30,822 bases of DNA from Verrucomicrobiaceae bacterium UBA7681 (lineage in GTDB: Bacteria > Verrucomicrobiota > Verrucomicrobiia > Verrucomicrobiales > Verrucomicrobiaceae): positions 22,787 through 53,608 of the forward strand of contig DLGZ01000009.1 of NCBI GenBank assembly GCA_002482965.1, given 5' to 3'. The notes under the pieces were generated by a model. The model saw only the letters and a program-made list of their open reading frames with translations, had not been told where the DNA came from and did no database searches. Shown here in pieces: positions 13,986 through 21,716 of this stretch. How positions within the stretch are numbered: position 1 is the stretch's first letter; each line of letters opens with the position of its first letter. The translations under genes and the position numbers were made by a program.

Positions 13986-15263
13986 ATGAAATTGACCCAT
14001 ACCGCCTCCCTTCTAAGTGCAGCCACCGTGCTCAACCTGTGCATGGCATCCCTGATCAGTGCCGCTGACATTGGGCTCAAGAACGGCGACTTTACCACGG
14101 GCAAGCAGTTCTGGCGTGGTGACGGCACTGTGACCACGCTGCAGGATGGCAACAAGGTGCTCGAAATGAACTCCACCACACGCGAGCAGAGCGAGGCCTA
14201 TCAGGATATTAAACTGGGCTCGATCGTCGAGGTGGAGGTGAAATTTCGTGCGCGATTCAACGGTGAGAAAGGGCAGATGCGGGCGAGGCTGGTGCGGAAA
14301 AGCGGTGGCAGCACCTTGTTCGCGTTTGATCTCCCCACGGATGGTTCGTGGCGTGACATCAGCTTCAAACACCAACGTGACAGTGTGGATGACGGGCTAA
14401 GTCTTCTGATCGAAACACTGCCCTACAAAGGGAAGCTGCAGATCGACGACATCTGGGCTGGAGAACCTGGCACTCATACTTCGGTGCGGCCGATCGCCGC
14501 AACTTCGACACCTGAAAAACCGGCGATGCCCGTTCCTGTGCCGATGCCTGCCGTGCCAGTTCCAGCCGCCGTTCCGAAACCGGCAGCACCTGCCTTGGTC
14601 GTCGTGGGCAGGGAGATGAATCCCGAGGTGCCGCTTACGGCTTTGCAGAGTTCCATTCCTGCGAATGTGGCGGAAACGGCAGGCGCACCTGGTGCGTTTC
14701 AAGAGCAGCATGAGAGGATCGCCAAAGAGCTGATGAACTACGAATGGATCTGGGCGCCCACAGGGAATTATTCCTCGGCGATAGGCTTCCGTGACAACGG
14801 CGAGGTGTTTGACAAAGCCAACAACAATATCAACGGCGACTGGCAGATCGCGAAGGATGGCACGGTCGTTTACCGACGTGGCGGCGGAGCGGACCGTTCG
14901 CTGATCTGGCTGCTGCGGGTGGCGGCTCCTGGACGACTGGAGGGTATTGGCGCAGGAGGGGCTGCTGTCGGCAGGTCTGTCACGTTGTCGCGTTCCATTG
15001 ATGCCGCTCCCATCATCGCGAAGTTTTCAGGCACGCAATGGCGCTGGGGATCTGGAGGTGTTTTCAAGCTTGAGCCAGATGGAGTGGCCACGCATTCAGC
15101 CTGGCCCAAAGAGGGAACCTGGGTGGCGATGAATGACACGACGATTTTTGTGAAGCGTCCCGCCAACGATCCTCCCATGATTGTGGAATTCGATGAGGAG
15201 CGTACGCAGGGCAAAGTGACTTCGCACATTCCGACAAGTACCACCATCACGCGGATGAAATAG
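13986..15263 (+). CDS. Exported protein with a carbohydrate-binding-like domain and two Trp/Gly modules
   Basis: A 425-residue protein with a signal peptide (cleavage likely after ISAA, about residue 27). Residues 28-158 look like a jelly-roll carbohydrate-binding domain (LKNGDFTTGKQFWRGDG at the start, LQIDDIWAGEP at the end), as in CBM4/9-type modules. A Pro/Ala/Val linker covers about 165-205. The C-terminal half has two related modules at about 245-298 and 345-391, each with an aromatic W-x-W core, an F-x-x-x-G strand and a closing GxW (YEWIWAPTGNYSS and QWRWGSGGVFKLE). Similar modules occur in many Verrucomicrobia and Planctomycetes secreted proteins, without a known function. No catalytic motif is visible, so a binding or structural surface role is likely. 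The alpha/beta hydrolase gene follows after 37 bases. Confidence 0.75.
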   Translation: MKLTHTASLLSAATVLNLCMASLISAADIGLKNGDFTTGKQFWRGDGTVTTLQDGNKVLEMNSTTREQSEAYQDIKLGSIVEVEVKFRARFNGEKGQMRARLVRKSGGSTLFAFDLPTDGSWRDISFKHQRDSVDDGLSLLIETLPYKGKLQIDDIWAGEPGTHTSVRPIAATSTPEKPAMPVPVPMPAVPVPAAVPKPAAPALVVVGREMNPEVPLTALQSSIPANVAETAGAPGAFQEQHERIAKELMNYEWIWAPTGNYSSAIGFRDNGEVFDKANNNINGDWQIAKDGTVVYRRGGGADRSLIWLLRVAAPGRLEGIGAGGAAVGRSVTLSRSIDAAPIIAKFSGTQWRWGSGGVFKLEPDGVATHSAWPKEGTWVAMNDTTIFVKRPANDPPMIVEFDEERTQGKVTSHIPTSTTITRMK

Positions 15264-15300
15264 CCGCAGTTCAGGCGGATCCAACTCACACCCATTCATC

Positions 15301-16161
15301 ATGTTTCGTTCCATCCTCTGCCTGCTCGGCCTGATTTTTTCACTGTCTGCGGCAGAACCGATCACACACATTTATAAGAAGGCGGGTGATCGTGAGTTGA
15401 AACTCACCATCGTCAATCCGCCTGACTGGAAAGCTTCGGATCAGCGGCCGGCGATGGTGTTTTTCCATGGGGGTGGCTGGGTGGGTGGCGGGCCGACGCA
15501 GTTCACCCAGCACAGCGAGTATCTGGCGACGCGTGGCATGGTGTGCATCCAGGTGGAGTATCGTTTGATCAAAAAGGGCGATGCTGGCCCGCCCATTGTT
15601 TGCGTGCATGATGCGAAGTCGGCGATGCGGTGGGTGCGTGGTCATGCGGTGGAGCTGGGCATTGATCCGAAGCGCATCGGTGCCGGGGGGGGCAGCGCAG
15701 GCGGACATCTGGCGGCGTTTGTGGGCATGGTGGAGGGGCTGGATGATCCGCAGGACGATGTGAAAATTTCGCCGAGGGCCAATGCGCTCGCCTTGTTCAA
15801 TCCTGTCTTCGACAACGGCCCGGATCAGGGCTGGGGATACGCCAGGGTGGGGGAACGTTTTAAAGAGTTTTCTCCGGCGCACAACATCAGTGCCGATGAT
15901 CCGCCTGCGATCATCTTCCTGGGTACGCAAGACAAACTGATCCCCGTGGCCGTCGTTGAGCGGTTCAAGGCCAACATGGAAAAGGCAGGCGTGCGCTGTG
16001 AAGCGATCTTTTATGAGGGGCAGGGGCACGGCTTTTTCAATCCCGGCAAAGGTGGCAAGATGCAGTATTACTACGAGACCCTGCTTGCCACCGATCAGTT
16101 CCTTGCCTCGCTGGGGTGGTTGAAAGGCGAGCCCACGCTGCAAAAGCCCCCTGAACCGTAA
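15301..16161 (+). CDS. Exported alpha/beta hydrolase (esterase/acetyl esterase type)
   Basis: A 286-residue protein with a short signal peptide (about 1-18). It has the marks of the hormone-sensitive-lipase/BD-FAE-like esterase group: oxyanion-hole HGGG at 56-59, nucleophile elbow GGGSAGG with Ser132, acid Asp211 in GTQDKLIP and base His243 in GQGHGFF. The triad is therefore complete. Relatives deacetylate or de-esterify plant polysaccharides or short-chain esters; the substrate here is unknown. The gene lies 37 bases after the preceding exported-protein gene. A separate promoter is visible before pgsA downstream, so the transcription unit probably ends here. Confidence 0.9.
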   Translation: MFRSILCLLGLIFSLSAAEPITHIYKKAGDRELKLTIVNPPDWKASDQRPAMVFFHGGGWVGGGPTQFTQHSEYLATRGMVCIQVEYRLIKKGDAGPPIVCVHDAKSAMRWVRGHAVELGIDPKRIGAGGGSAGGHLAAFVGMVEGLDDPQDDVKISPRANALALFNPVFDNGPDQGWGYARVGERFKEFSPAHNISADDPPAIIFLGTQDKLIPVAVVERFKANMEKAGVRCEAIFYEGQGHGFFNPGKGGKMQYYYETLLATDQFLASLGWLKGEPTLQKPPEP

Positions 16162-16197
16162 ATGGATGGGCAAAGTTCTTTCGTTGCAGGACCGCCA

Positions 16198-16227
16198 TTG
16201 ACAGCAGGGGGATTCCATCGCTAGACA
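16198..16227 (+). promoter_or_regulatory. Sigma70-type promoter for pgsA
   Basis: TTGACA at 16198-16203 and TAGACA at 16222-16227 are separated by 18 bases. The expected start of transcription is near 16234, leaving a leader of about ten bases before the pgsA ATG. The -35 box is a perfect consensus; the -10 box matches at four of six positions. Confidence 0.5.
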
Positions 16228-16244
16228 GAGAGACCAACCTTTGC

Positions 16245-16844
16245 ATGAACCTGCCGAACAAGCTCACTCTCTCACGCCTGATTTTGACAGGTGTGTTTGT
16301 GGTGTGCTTTTACATCCCCTGGTCCAACACGGTTTCGCTGGCACTGATCATCTTCGGCATAGCCTCGGCCACCGATTACTTTGACGGAAAGATCGCGCGT
16401 GCGCGGGGCATTGTGACCAACTTCGGCAAACTGTTTGATCCGCTGGCGGACAAGATTCTCATCGCCGCAGCATTTATCCTGCTGACCTCCGACAAGAACT
16501 TTCCGGAAGCGGCGCGGATGCCGGCGTGGATCACGATTGTGATTTTGGCGCGTGAGTTTTTTGTGACCGGGATCCGGCTGGTGGCGGCAGGGCAGGGCGC
16601 GGTGCTGTCTGCGGAAAAACTGGGGAAGCACAAGATGCTGTGGCAGATCCTGACGGTGATCTATTTCATGATGCGTCAGGCCTCCTTGGAGCCCATTTTT
16701 GGCATCACACATCCGGCTTTTACGGCGAGTCCGGAAGTGGAACGGATCGTAGCTTCTGCCCTCATCTATTTCACCACGCTGCTGACGCTGGTGTCTGGTT
16801 TCAGCTACTTCTGGAAGAACCGGCATCTGTTTGACGATGCTTGA
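16245..16844 (+). CDS. pgsA: CDP-diacylglycerol--glycerol-3-phosphate 3-phosphatidyltransferase
   Basis: An integral membrane enzyme that condenses CDP-diacylglycerol with glycerol-3-phosphate to phosphatidylglycerol phosphate. It uses the product of cdsA, found 2.3 kb upstream on the other strand. The 199-residue protein has the complete CDP-alcohol phosphotransferase signature: Asp44-x2-Asp47-Gly48-x2-Ala51-Arg52-x8-Gly61-x3-Asp65-x3-Asp69, within YFDGKIARARG and GKLFDPLAD. Several membrane helices surround it, and the length is normal for PgsA. It is followed by the RidA-family gene 23 bases later. No Shine-Dalgarno site is obvious. Confidence 0.93.
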   Translation: MNLPNKLTLSRLILTGVFVVCFYIPWSNTVSLALIIFGIASATDYFDGKIARARGIVTNFGKLFDPLADKILIAAAFILLTSDKNFPEAARMPAWITIVILAREFFVTGIRLVAAGQGAVLSAEKLGKHKMLWQILTVIYFMMRQASLEPIFGITHPAFTASPEVERIVASALIYFTTLLTLVSGFSYFWKNRHLFDDA

Positions 16845-16867
16845 TCTTTACTCCCGATCTCACCGCC

Positions 16868-17329
16868 ATGAATGCAGAACAACAACTTATCGCCCTCGGT
16901 CTCACGCTTCCTTCAGCACCCCCGCGTGGCGGTGTTTACAATCCGATCGTGATTGTCGGGAACATGGCCTACGTCTCAGGTCATGGGCCTTATCTTGGTG
17001 ATGGGAAGTATCTGACAGGCCGCGTGGGTGCGGATCTGGATCTTGAAGCGGGCAAGGCTGCGGCGAAGCAGACCGGACTCGCGCTGCTGGCCACCTTGAA
17101 AAGCGAACTGGGCAGCCTGGACCGCGTCAAACGGGTGGTGAAGCTGCTGGGCATGGTCAACTGCCCGTCCGATTTCACCGATCATCCGAAGGTCATCAAC
17201 GGGTGCAGCGAATTGTTTGGCGAGATCTGGGGCGAGGAGTTTGGCATCGGCGCACGCAGCGCCGTGGGCATGGGCTCGCTGCCGGGAAACATTGCCGTCG
17301 AGATCGAAGGCATCTTTGAGCTGAATTAG
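16868..17329 (+). CDS. RidA (YjgF/YER057c/UK114) family protein
   Basis: A 153-residue cytosolic protein of the longer RidA subgroup, recognisable by VSGHGPYL near the N-terminus, GRVGADLDLEAGKAAA, LDRVKRVVKLLGMVNC, the DHPKVINGCSELF segment and the terminal ARSAVGMGSLPGNIAVEIE strand with its conserved Arg. RidA proteins hydrolyse reactive enamine/imine intermediates from pyridoxal-phosphate enzymes. This subgroup is less well characterised, so the exact substrate is open. The ATG at 16868 is chosen over a TTG at 16841, which would overlap the pgsA stop and add nine residues not seen in relatives. It is probably cotranscribed with pgsA. Confidence 0.88.
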   Translation: MNAEQQLIALGLTLPSAPPRGGVYNPIVIVGNMAYVSGHGPYLGDGKYLTGRVGADLDLEAGKAAAKQTGLALLATLKSELGSLDRVKRVVKLLGMVNCPSDFTDHPKVINGCSELFGEIWGEEFGIGARSAVGMGSLPGNIAVEIEGIFELN

Positions 17330-17365
17330 AGGAGACTGCGCCGTTGTGGGCGGTCTGAACGAGGC

Positions 17366-17827
17366 TCAGAACCAACGCGAGCCGAGGCCCACGCCGCTGC
17401 CCCAGCTGAATGGCTGGCCGAAGCCATAGCCGCCACCCCAGGGGCGGTTGGTATAGCTGCTGCCATACGAAGGGCTGCTGCGGTAATACGGGCTGCTAAA
17501 GATGCTGTTCGAGTAATAAGGGTGCCGCTGGTAGGACACTGGGTAGGAGGGGAGGCGGCTGGGGGTGCTGGCGTAATAGGGGCGGGCGGAGTAGCAGCGT
17601 GTGCCGGTGTTTGCGCCGCGAATCACATAGTAATAGTGATCTCGGTTGGAGCCCAGGGTGCTGGCTGCGATATCGCCAAGGGGGGCATGGCCCGAATTGC
17701 GGTAGGGCGTGAAGGAGCCGGAGTAGGAGTCCGAGCCCATGAAGGCGTAGGGATACTGGCAGGCTGTGAGAGTCAGCGAGAGACCGACGAGAAGAACCAC
17801 GAGCGATTGAAGAGGCTGCGTTTTCAT
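17366..17827 (-). CDS. Tyr/Ser/Gly-rich lipoprotein
   Basis: A 153-residue protein with a signal peptide ending in a lipobox (LTAC, Cys23), so it is predicted to be lipid-anchored. The mature part is low-complexity and rich in Tyr, Ser, Pro and Gly (for example FSSPYYRSSPSYGSSY), and ends in a Gly-rich tail (FSWGSGVGLGSRWF). No domain is recognisable. The composition suggests a disordered or adhesive surface segment. The frame extends upstream to 17872, but the ATG at 17827 begins the lipoprotein signal. It is convergent with the RidA gene. Confidence 0.7.
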   Translation of the reverse strand: MKTQPLQSLVVLLVGLSLTLTACQYPYAFMGSDSYSGSFTPYRNSGHAPLGDIAASTLGSNRDHYYYVIRGANTGTRCYSARPYYASTPSRLPSYPVSYQRHPYYSNSIFSSPYYRSSPSYGSSYTNRPWGGGYGFGQPFSWGSGVGLGSRWF

Positions 17828-17973
17828 GGGCGAATGGAGTGCGGGCATGATTACCTGCACAAATTCCGCCACAATGGCAACGACTAAACCACCGGGCTTC
17901 GAGGGTATAATTCCGCCCGGATGGAGTGGCTCTGAATTTTATGAACGAGCTGCCCTGGGAAACTTCAGCAAAC

Positions 17974-18756
17974 TTAGAATTCCATGAGCTGGATGGGCAT
18001 ACTGTCCCGGATCTGCTTGTCAGGCGGAGAACTCATGAGCTTTTCAAACTGCGATGCCCATTCACGAATGGCAAACTTCGCCTGGCCGGTGGGAGTCAGC
18101 TCATTGGGAAAGAAGAGGATGACCGCCATTCTGGTCTCTTCCTTGTCAGCAAATTCGAAGACGGATTTGCCGGTCTTTGGCTCAGTCAAGACTCCTTGAA
18201 TGGCGATGGCCGGGCGTGCCGATTTTCCAACGATACTGCCGACGGGGGTGAAGGGCACCGGGACCGCCATATCCAAGGCTTCCCGGATCACCAGTCCTGA
18301 GTAAGTGTTTGGTTCCCATTCGATGATTGAGAGCTTCAATGTCATGGCGTCTTTGGAAGGGGCGTCCACGACGGTGTAGCGTGATTTTTTGTTCGACCTG
18401 AAAGCTTTGACAAATTTGTCATGCGTATAGGTCACCAAAGCCTTCACCTTGGAATCACGCCGCTCTTTGCTGAACTCCATGAGCGCAAATTTTTGAGTCG
18501 ACGCCCGCAGCTCATCAGACACCACCGGGGCGATGTAGATCGACTTTACCTGCTCCGCAGCGGCCAGGACTTTCTTGTCGGTGTTCCACCAGTTGCCGAG
18601 GAAGGGGGAGCGTTTACGGTTTTCCTTTAGTTCCTTGGCATGTGGGAGAAAGCCGGTGGGTTTGACATCGACGGACGCCAACACGCTTTTGGCGGTACGG
18701 CATGAGATCATCATCCAAGGGATGAGCAGGAAAAGGGTGGTACGGATCAATAGCAT
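17974..18756 (-). CDS. DUF3313-like lipoprotein
   Basis: A 260-residue protein with a signal peptide and a probable lipobox (MMISCR, Cys19). The mature N-terminus has the DUF3313-type opening (KPTGFLPHAKELKEN) followed by a Lys-rich segment and a strand reading SIYIAPV. Later come TLKLSIIEWEPNTYSGLVIR and RPAIAIQGVLTEPKTGKSVF, typical of this family of lipid-anchored beta/alpha proteins. The family has no assigned function. The frame continues upstream to 18849, but only the ATG at 18756 gives a lipoprotein signal. It is divergent from rseP across about 175 bases that hold no clear promoter. Confidence 0.75.
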   Translation of the reverse strand: MLLIRTTLFLLIPWMMISCRTAKSVLASVDVKPTGFLPHAKELKENRKRSPFLGNWWNTDKKVLAAAEQVKSIYIAPVVSDELRASTQKFALMEFSKERRDSKVKALVTYTHDKFVKAFRSNKKSRYTVVDAPSKDAMTLKLSIIEWEPNTYSGLVIREALDMAVPVPFTPVGSIVGKSARPAIAIQGVLTEPKTGKSVFEFADKEETRMAVILFFPNELTPTGQAKFAIREWASQFEKLMSSPPDKQIRDSMPIQLMEF

Positions 18757-18931
18757 GGACGGTATGGGGATACGTCTGAGAAAGGCGGATGGCAAATATT
18801 TCACGTTTTGGCTCCAACACAAACTTCCCCGCAGCATTTGCACAACCATGGGGGGGTGTTAGCTTTCCAGTCTGGTCATTCGGTGTTTCGGCAATTCCGC
18901 CGCGCCCGGCTGACCGCTTCCTTTCTCCTTT

Positions 18932-20458
18932 ATGGCATGGCTTTCCTCTCTCGGTTTCTTCGGTGAAATTCTCCGATTCATCATCCTCATTCTTGAGGTG
19001 GTGCTCGTGTTCAACCTTATGATTGTGGTTCACGAGTGGGGCCATTTCCTGGCGGCACGCTGGCGCGGACTTAAGGTGGAAAAGTTCTACATCTGGTTTG
19101 GCAAGCCGCTCTGGAAGAAGACGATCAATGGCGTCGAATACGGCCTGGGCAGCATTCCTGCGGGCGGCTTTGTGGCGCTGCCACAAATGGCCCCGATGGG
19201 TGGGCTCGAAGGTGAGACCAGCCAGGAAGTGCTGCCAGCGATCACACCGCTGGACAAGGCGATCGTCGCTTTTGCGGGGCCGTTGTTCAGCTTCATGCTC
19301 GCCTGTTTGTTTGCCACGGCGGTCTGGGTTGTGGGCAAGCCGGAGAGTGAATCTCATACCACCTCCGTGGTCGGCAACGTCGCCAAAGACAGTCCGGCGA
19401 TGAAAGCTGGTATTCTTTCCGGTGACAAAATTCTCAAGGTGGATGGACAGCCGGTGAAGCGCTTCGAAGGGTTGGTGGACAGTGTGCGCTGGGGTGTGGT
19501 GGCCAGCGAAGGTGACACGATTGCCTTTGAGGTGGAGCGTCCGGAGCAGGGTGTGATGAAGTTTAACGTGGATCCCAAGGCCTGGCCAAAAAGCGAAAAG
19601 AAGGACGCGCCGGTTTCCTGGTGGCGTTCCATTTTCAAACGGCCTGAACTGCGTTCCGTCGGTCTTGAAGGTCAGATGACCCCCGTGGTTGACAGCGTGG
19701 CCAAAAATAGTCCGGCGGATGATGCGGGCATCCAAGCGAATGATCTGGTGCTGCGTGCTGACGGCAAGCCAGTGCGCAGCATGGGGTATCTTAGCGATTA
19801 CATCAAAGCAACGCCCGGCAAGACCATTGTGCTGGACGTCGAGCGTGCAGGCAAGGTCATTCAGCTTCCCGTGCTGCCGCGGATCCCGGACAAGAACAAT
19901 CTCAAAGAGGTCATGGATGACCATCAGGAATACCCCATGGTCGGCATCGCCTGGGATGCGGAAGGCAAGCGCACCCCCAGCGTGATCACACCATGGGAAC
20001 AGATCAGTGATGCGGTGCGGCACATGGGCAATCTGGTGTCCAAACTGGTTTCTCCGAAGTCTGATCTCAGTCCTGCGCACATGAGCGGCCCGGTCGGGGT
20101 GGGCCGTCTGTATTACAAGCTGTTCGAGCACCCGGACGGCTGGCGTCTGGTGCTTTGGTTCAGCGTGGTGTTCAACATCAATCTGGCCATCCTCAACATG
20201 ATGCCCTTCCCGGTGCTCGATGGCGGACACATCACCATGGCCATTGCCGAGGCGATCCGCCGCAAGCCGGCGCAGGGGCGGATTCTCGAATACGTTCAAA
20301 CCGCCTGCGCGCTGATGCTGTTTGGCTTCATCATTTTTGTCACCCTCAAGGATACGGGGGATTTCTTTGGTGGCGGAGGAGGCAAAGAAGGCAAGGTCTT
20401 GAAGATCGAGTGGCTCTCTAAAGAGCAGCGTGCCACACCCGCCGCCGCAGGCGCGTAA
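18932..20458 (+). CDS. rseP: RseP-like site-2 zinc metalloprotease
   Basis: A 508-residue membrane-embedded protease that cuts transmembrane substrates such as anti-sigma factors or signal-peptide remnants. The zinc-binding HEWGH (residues 34-38) lies in the first membrane segments. Two PDZ domains follow in the periplasmic part (around AKDSPAMKAGILSGDKILKV and AKNSPADDAGIQANDLVLRA). The third zinc ligand is in the conserved MMPFPVLDGGH (Asp430, His433 at its end). A further membrane helix (ACALMLFGFIIFVTL) and a Gly-rich tail complete it. It is slightly longer than E. coli RseP (450 aa). The GT4 gene follows after only 11 bases, so they are likely cotranscribed. The usual partners uppS, cdsA and dxr are not adjacent. 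Confidence 0.93.
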   Translation: MAWLSSLGFFGEILRFIILILEVVLVFNLMIVVHEWGHFLAARWRGLKVEKFYIWFGKPLWKKTINGVEYGLGSIPAGGFVALPQMAPMGGLEGETSQEVLPAITPLDKAIVAFAGPLFSFMLACLFATAVWVVGKPESESHTTSVVGNVAKDSPAMKAGILSGDKILKVDGQPVKRFEGLVDSVRWGVVASEGDTIAFEVERPEQGVMKFNVDPKAWPKSEKKDAPVSWWRSIFKRPELRSVGLEGQMTPVVDSVAKNSPADDAGIQANDLVLRADGKPVRSMGYLSDYIKATPGKTIVLDVERAGKVIQLPVLPRIPDKNNLKEVMDDHQEYPMVGIAWDAEGKRTPSVITPWEQISDAVRHMGNLVSKLVSPKSDLSPAHMSGPVGVGRLYYKLFEHPDGWRLVLWFSVVFNINLAILNMMPFPVLDGGHITMAIAEAIRRKPAQGRILEYVQTACALMLFGFIIFVTLKDTGDFFGGGGGKEGKVLKIEWLSKEQRATPAAAGA

Positions 20459-20469
20459 TTTCCGCCGCT

Positions 20470-21639
20470 ATGCGCGTCCTCATCCTCGTTGAGAACCTTC
20501 CCGTTCCCTTCGACCGACGCGTGTGGCAGGAAGCCTGCGCGCTGCGTGATGCCGGGCACGAGGTCACGGTGATCTGCCCGCAGATGCGGGGATACACTCA
20601 GCCTGAGGAAGTGCTGGAAGGCATTCAAATCTACCGACACTGGATCAGCGGTGAGGCTGGGTCGCTGGGTGGATTCATCACGGAGTATGCCTCGGCCTTG
20701 TGGGGGGAGTTTTGGTGTGCCGTCAAAGCGTGGCGGCGCGGCGGCTTTGACGTCATTCACCTCTGCAATCCGCCCGATTTGTTGTTCCTGGTGGCGCTGC
20801 CGTTCAAGCTGTTTGGAGGCGTGAAAGTCATCTTTGATGTGCATGATCTCTGGCCGGAAATGTTTGAGGCGAAGTTTGGCAGGCGTGGCCTGATGTATTG
20901 GGCGGTACGCACGGCTGAGCGTTGCACGCTGGCGCTGGCGGATGTCGTGATCGCCACCAATCAGAGTGTGCTGAGCGCGGTCAAACGGCGTGGGAAGCTG
21001 CGTGATGAAAGAGCCTTCGTGGTTCGCACGGCACCGAGCCGCATGAACACCGCTGCGATTCCGGATGAAACCTTGCGTGCCGGGAAACGGCATCTGGTGG
21101 GTTACATTGGCGTCATGGGCAGTGCGGATGGCGTGGACTACCTCGTGCATGCTGCCGAATACATCGTCAAAACCCGCCAGCGCAGCGATGTGCAGTTTTT
21201 GCTCATGGGCTCCGGGCCGGAGCATGCCGATCTGGTCGCTTTGCGTGACCGTCTTGGCCTGCAGGATTACCTCAGCATGCCCGGACGAGTCAGCGACGAG
21301 TTTTTGTGCCGTGCGTTGCGCAGCATCGACCTCGGCGTGGCCTGTGACCCCATCAATGCCTACAACGACCACTGCACCATGAACAAGGTGCTGGAATACA
21401 TGGTCTTCGCCAGACCGATGGTCATGTTTGGAACCGTGGAAGGACGTTATTCCGCCGGAGACAGTGCCGTCTATGTCATGGAAAACTCCGCCGAGAAGCT
21501 GGGGGATGCCATTCTGGCGTTGCTCGATGACGAACCCCTCCGCCAAACTCTGGGCAGTTCCGGGCATGCGCGACTGACGCAGGAGCTGAACTGGGAGCGC
21601 AGCGTTAAGGATCTGCTGGCAGCCTATCAGGCGGCTTGA
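20470..21639 (+). CDS. GT4 family glycosyltransferase
   Basis: A 389-residue GT-B-fold enzyme. The N-terminal domain opens MRVLILVENLPVPFDRRVWQ, the start typical of WbuB/WcaI-like glycosyltransferases, and contains DVIHLCNPPD and VIFDVHDLWPEMF. The C-terminal domain has VGYIGVMGSADGVDYLV and LLMGSGPE, and the sugar-nucleotide-binding region NDHCTMNKVLEYM followed by ARPMVMF. These fit sugar transfer in lipid-linked or surface polysaccharide assembly; donor and acceptor cannot be read. No membrane segment or signal peptide is seen, so it acts on the cytoplasmic side. It starts 11 bases after rseP. Confidence 0.9.
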   Translation: MRVLILVENLPVPFDRRVWQEACALRDAGHEVTVICPQMRGYTQPEEVLEGIQIYRHWISGEAGSLGGFITEYASALWGEFWCAVKAWRRGGFDVIHLCNPPDLLFLVALPFKLFGGVKVIFDVHDLWPEMFEAKFGRRGLMYWAVRTAERCTLALADVVIATNQSVLSAVKRRGKLRDERAFVVRTAPSRMNTAAIPDETLRAGKRHLVGYIGVMGSADGVDYLVHAAEYIVKTRQRSDVQFLLMGSGPEHADLVALRDRLGLQDYLSMPGRVSDEFLCRALRSIDLGVACDPINAYNDHCTMNKVLEYMVFARPMVMFGTVEGRYSAGDSAVYVMENSAEKLGDAILALLDDEPLRQTLGSSGHARLTQELNWERSVKDLLAAYQAA

Positions 21640-21716
21640 AGGGGGTTCTAGTGAATATTTTGCCTTGAGAAGTCTAGAGTCTTGCTAAAGCGCCTCGATG
21701 TTCTTAAATCATCAGT

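Noticed and set aside
18614..20299. 561-codon minus-strand open frame opposite rseP
   Set aside because: rseP has HEWGH, two PDZ domains and LDGGH in the right order. The antisense product is His/Arg-rich with no recognisable domain and also crosses the DUF3313-like gene.
20296..21567. 423-codon minus-strand open frame opposite the GT4 gene
   Set aside because: It is a shadow of a well-supported glycosyltransferase, with no start signal or domain of its own.
21665..21710. Possible promoter before the kinase gene (TTGAGA or TTGCTA with TAAATC)
   Set aside because: The boxes are poor and the spacings ambiguous, so I did not list a promoter.
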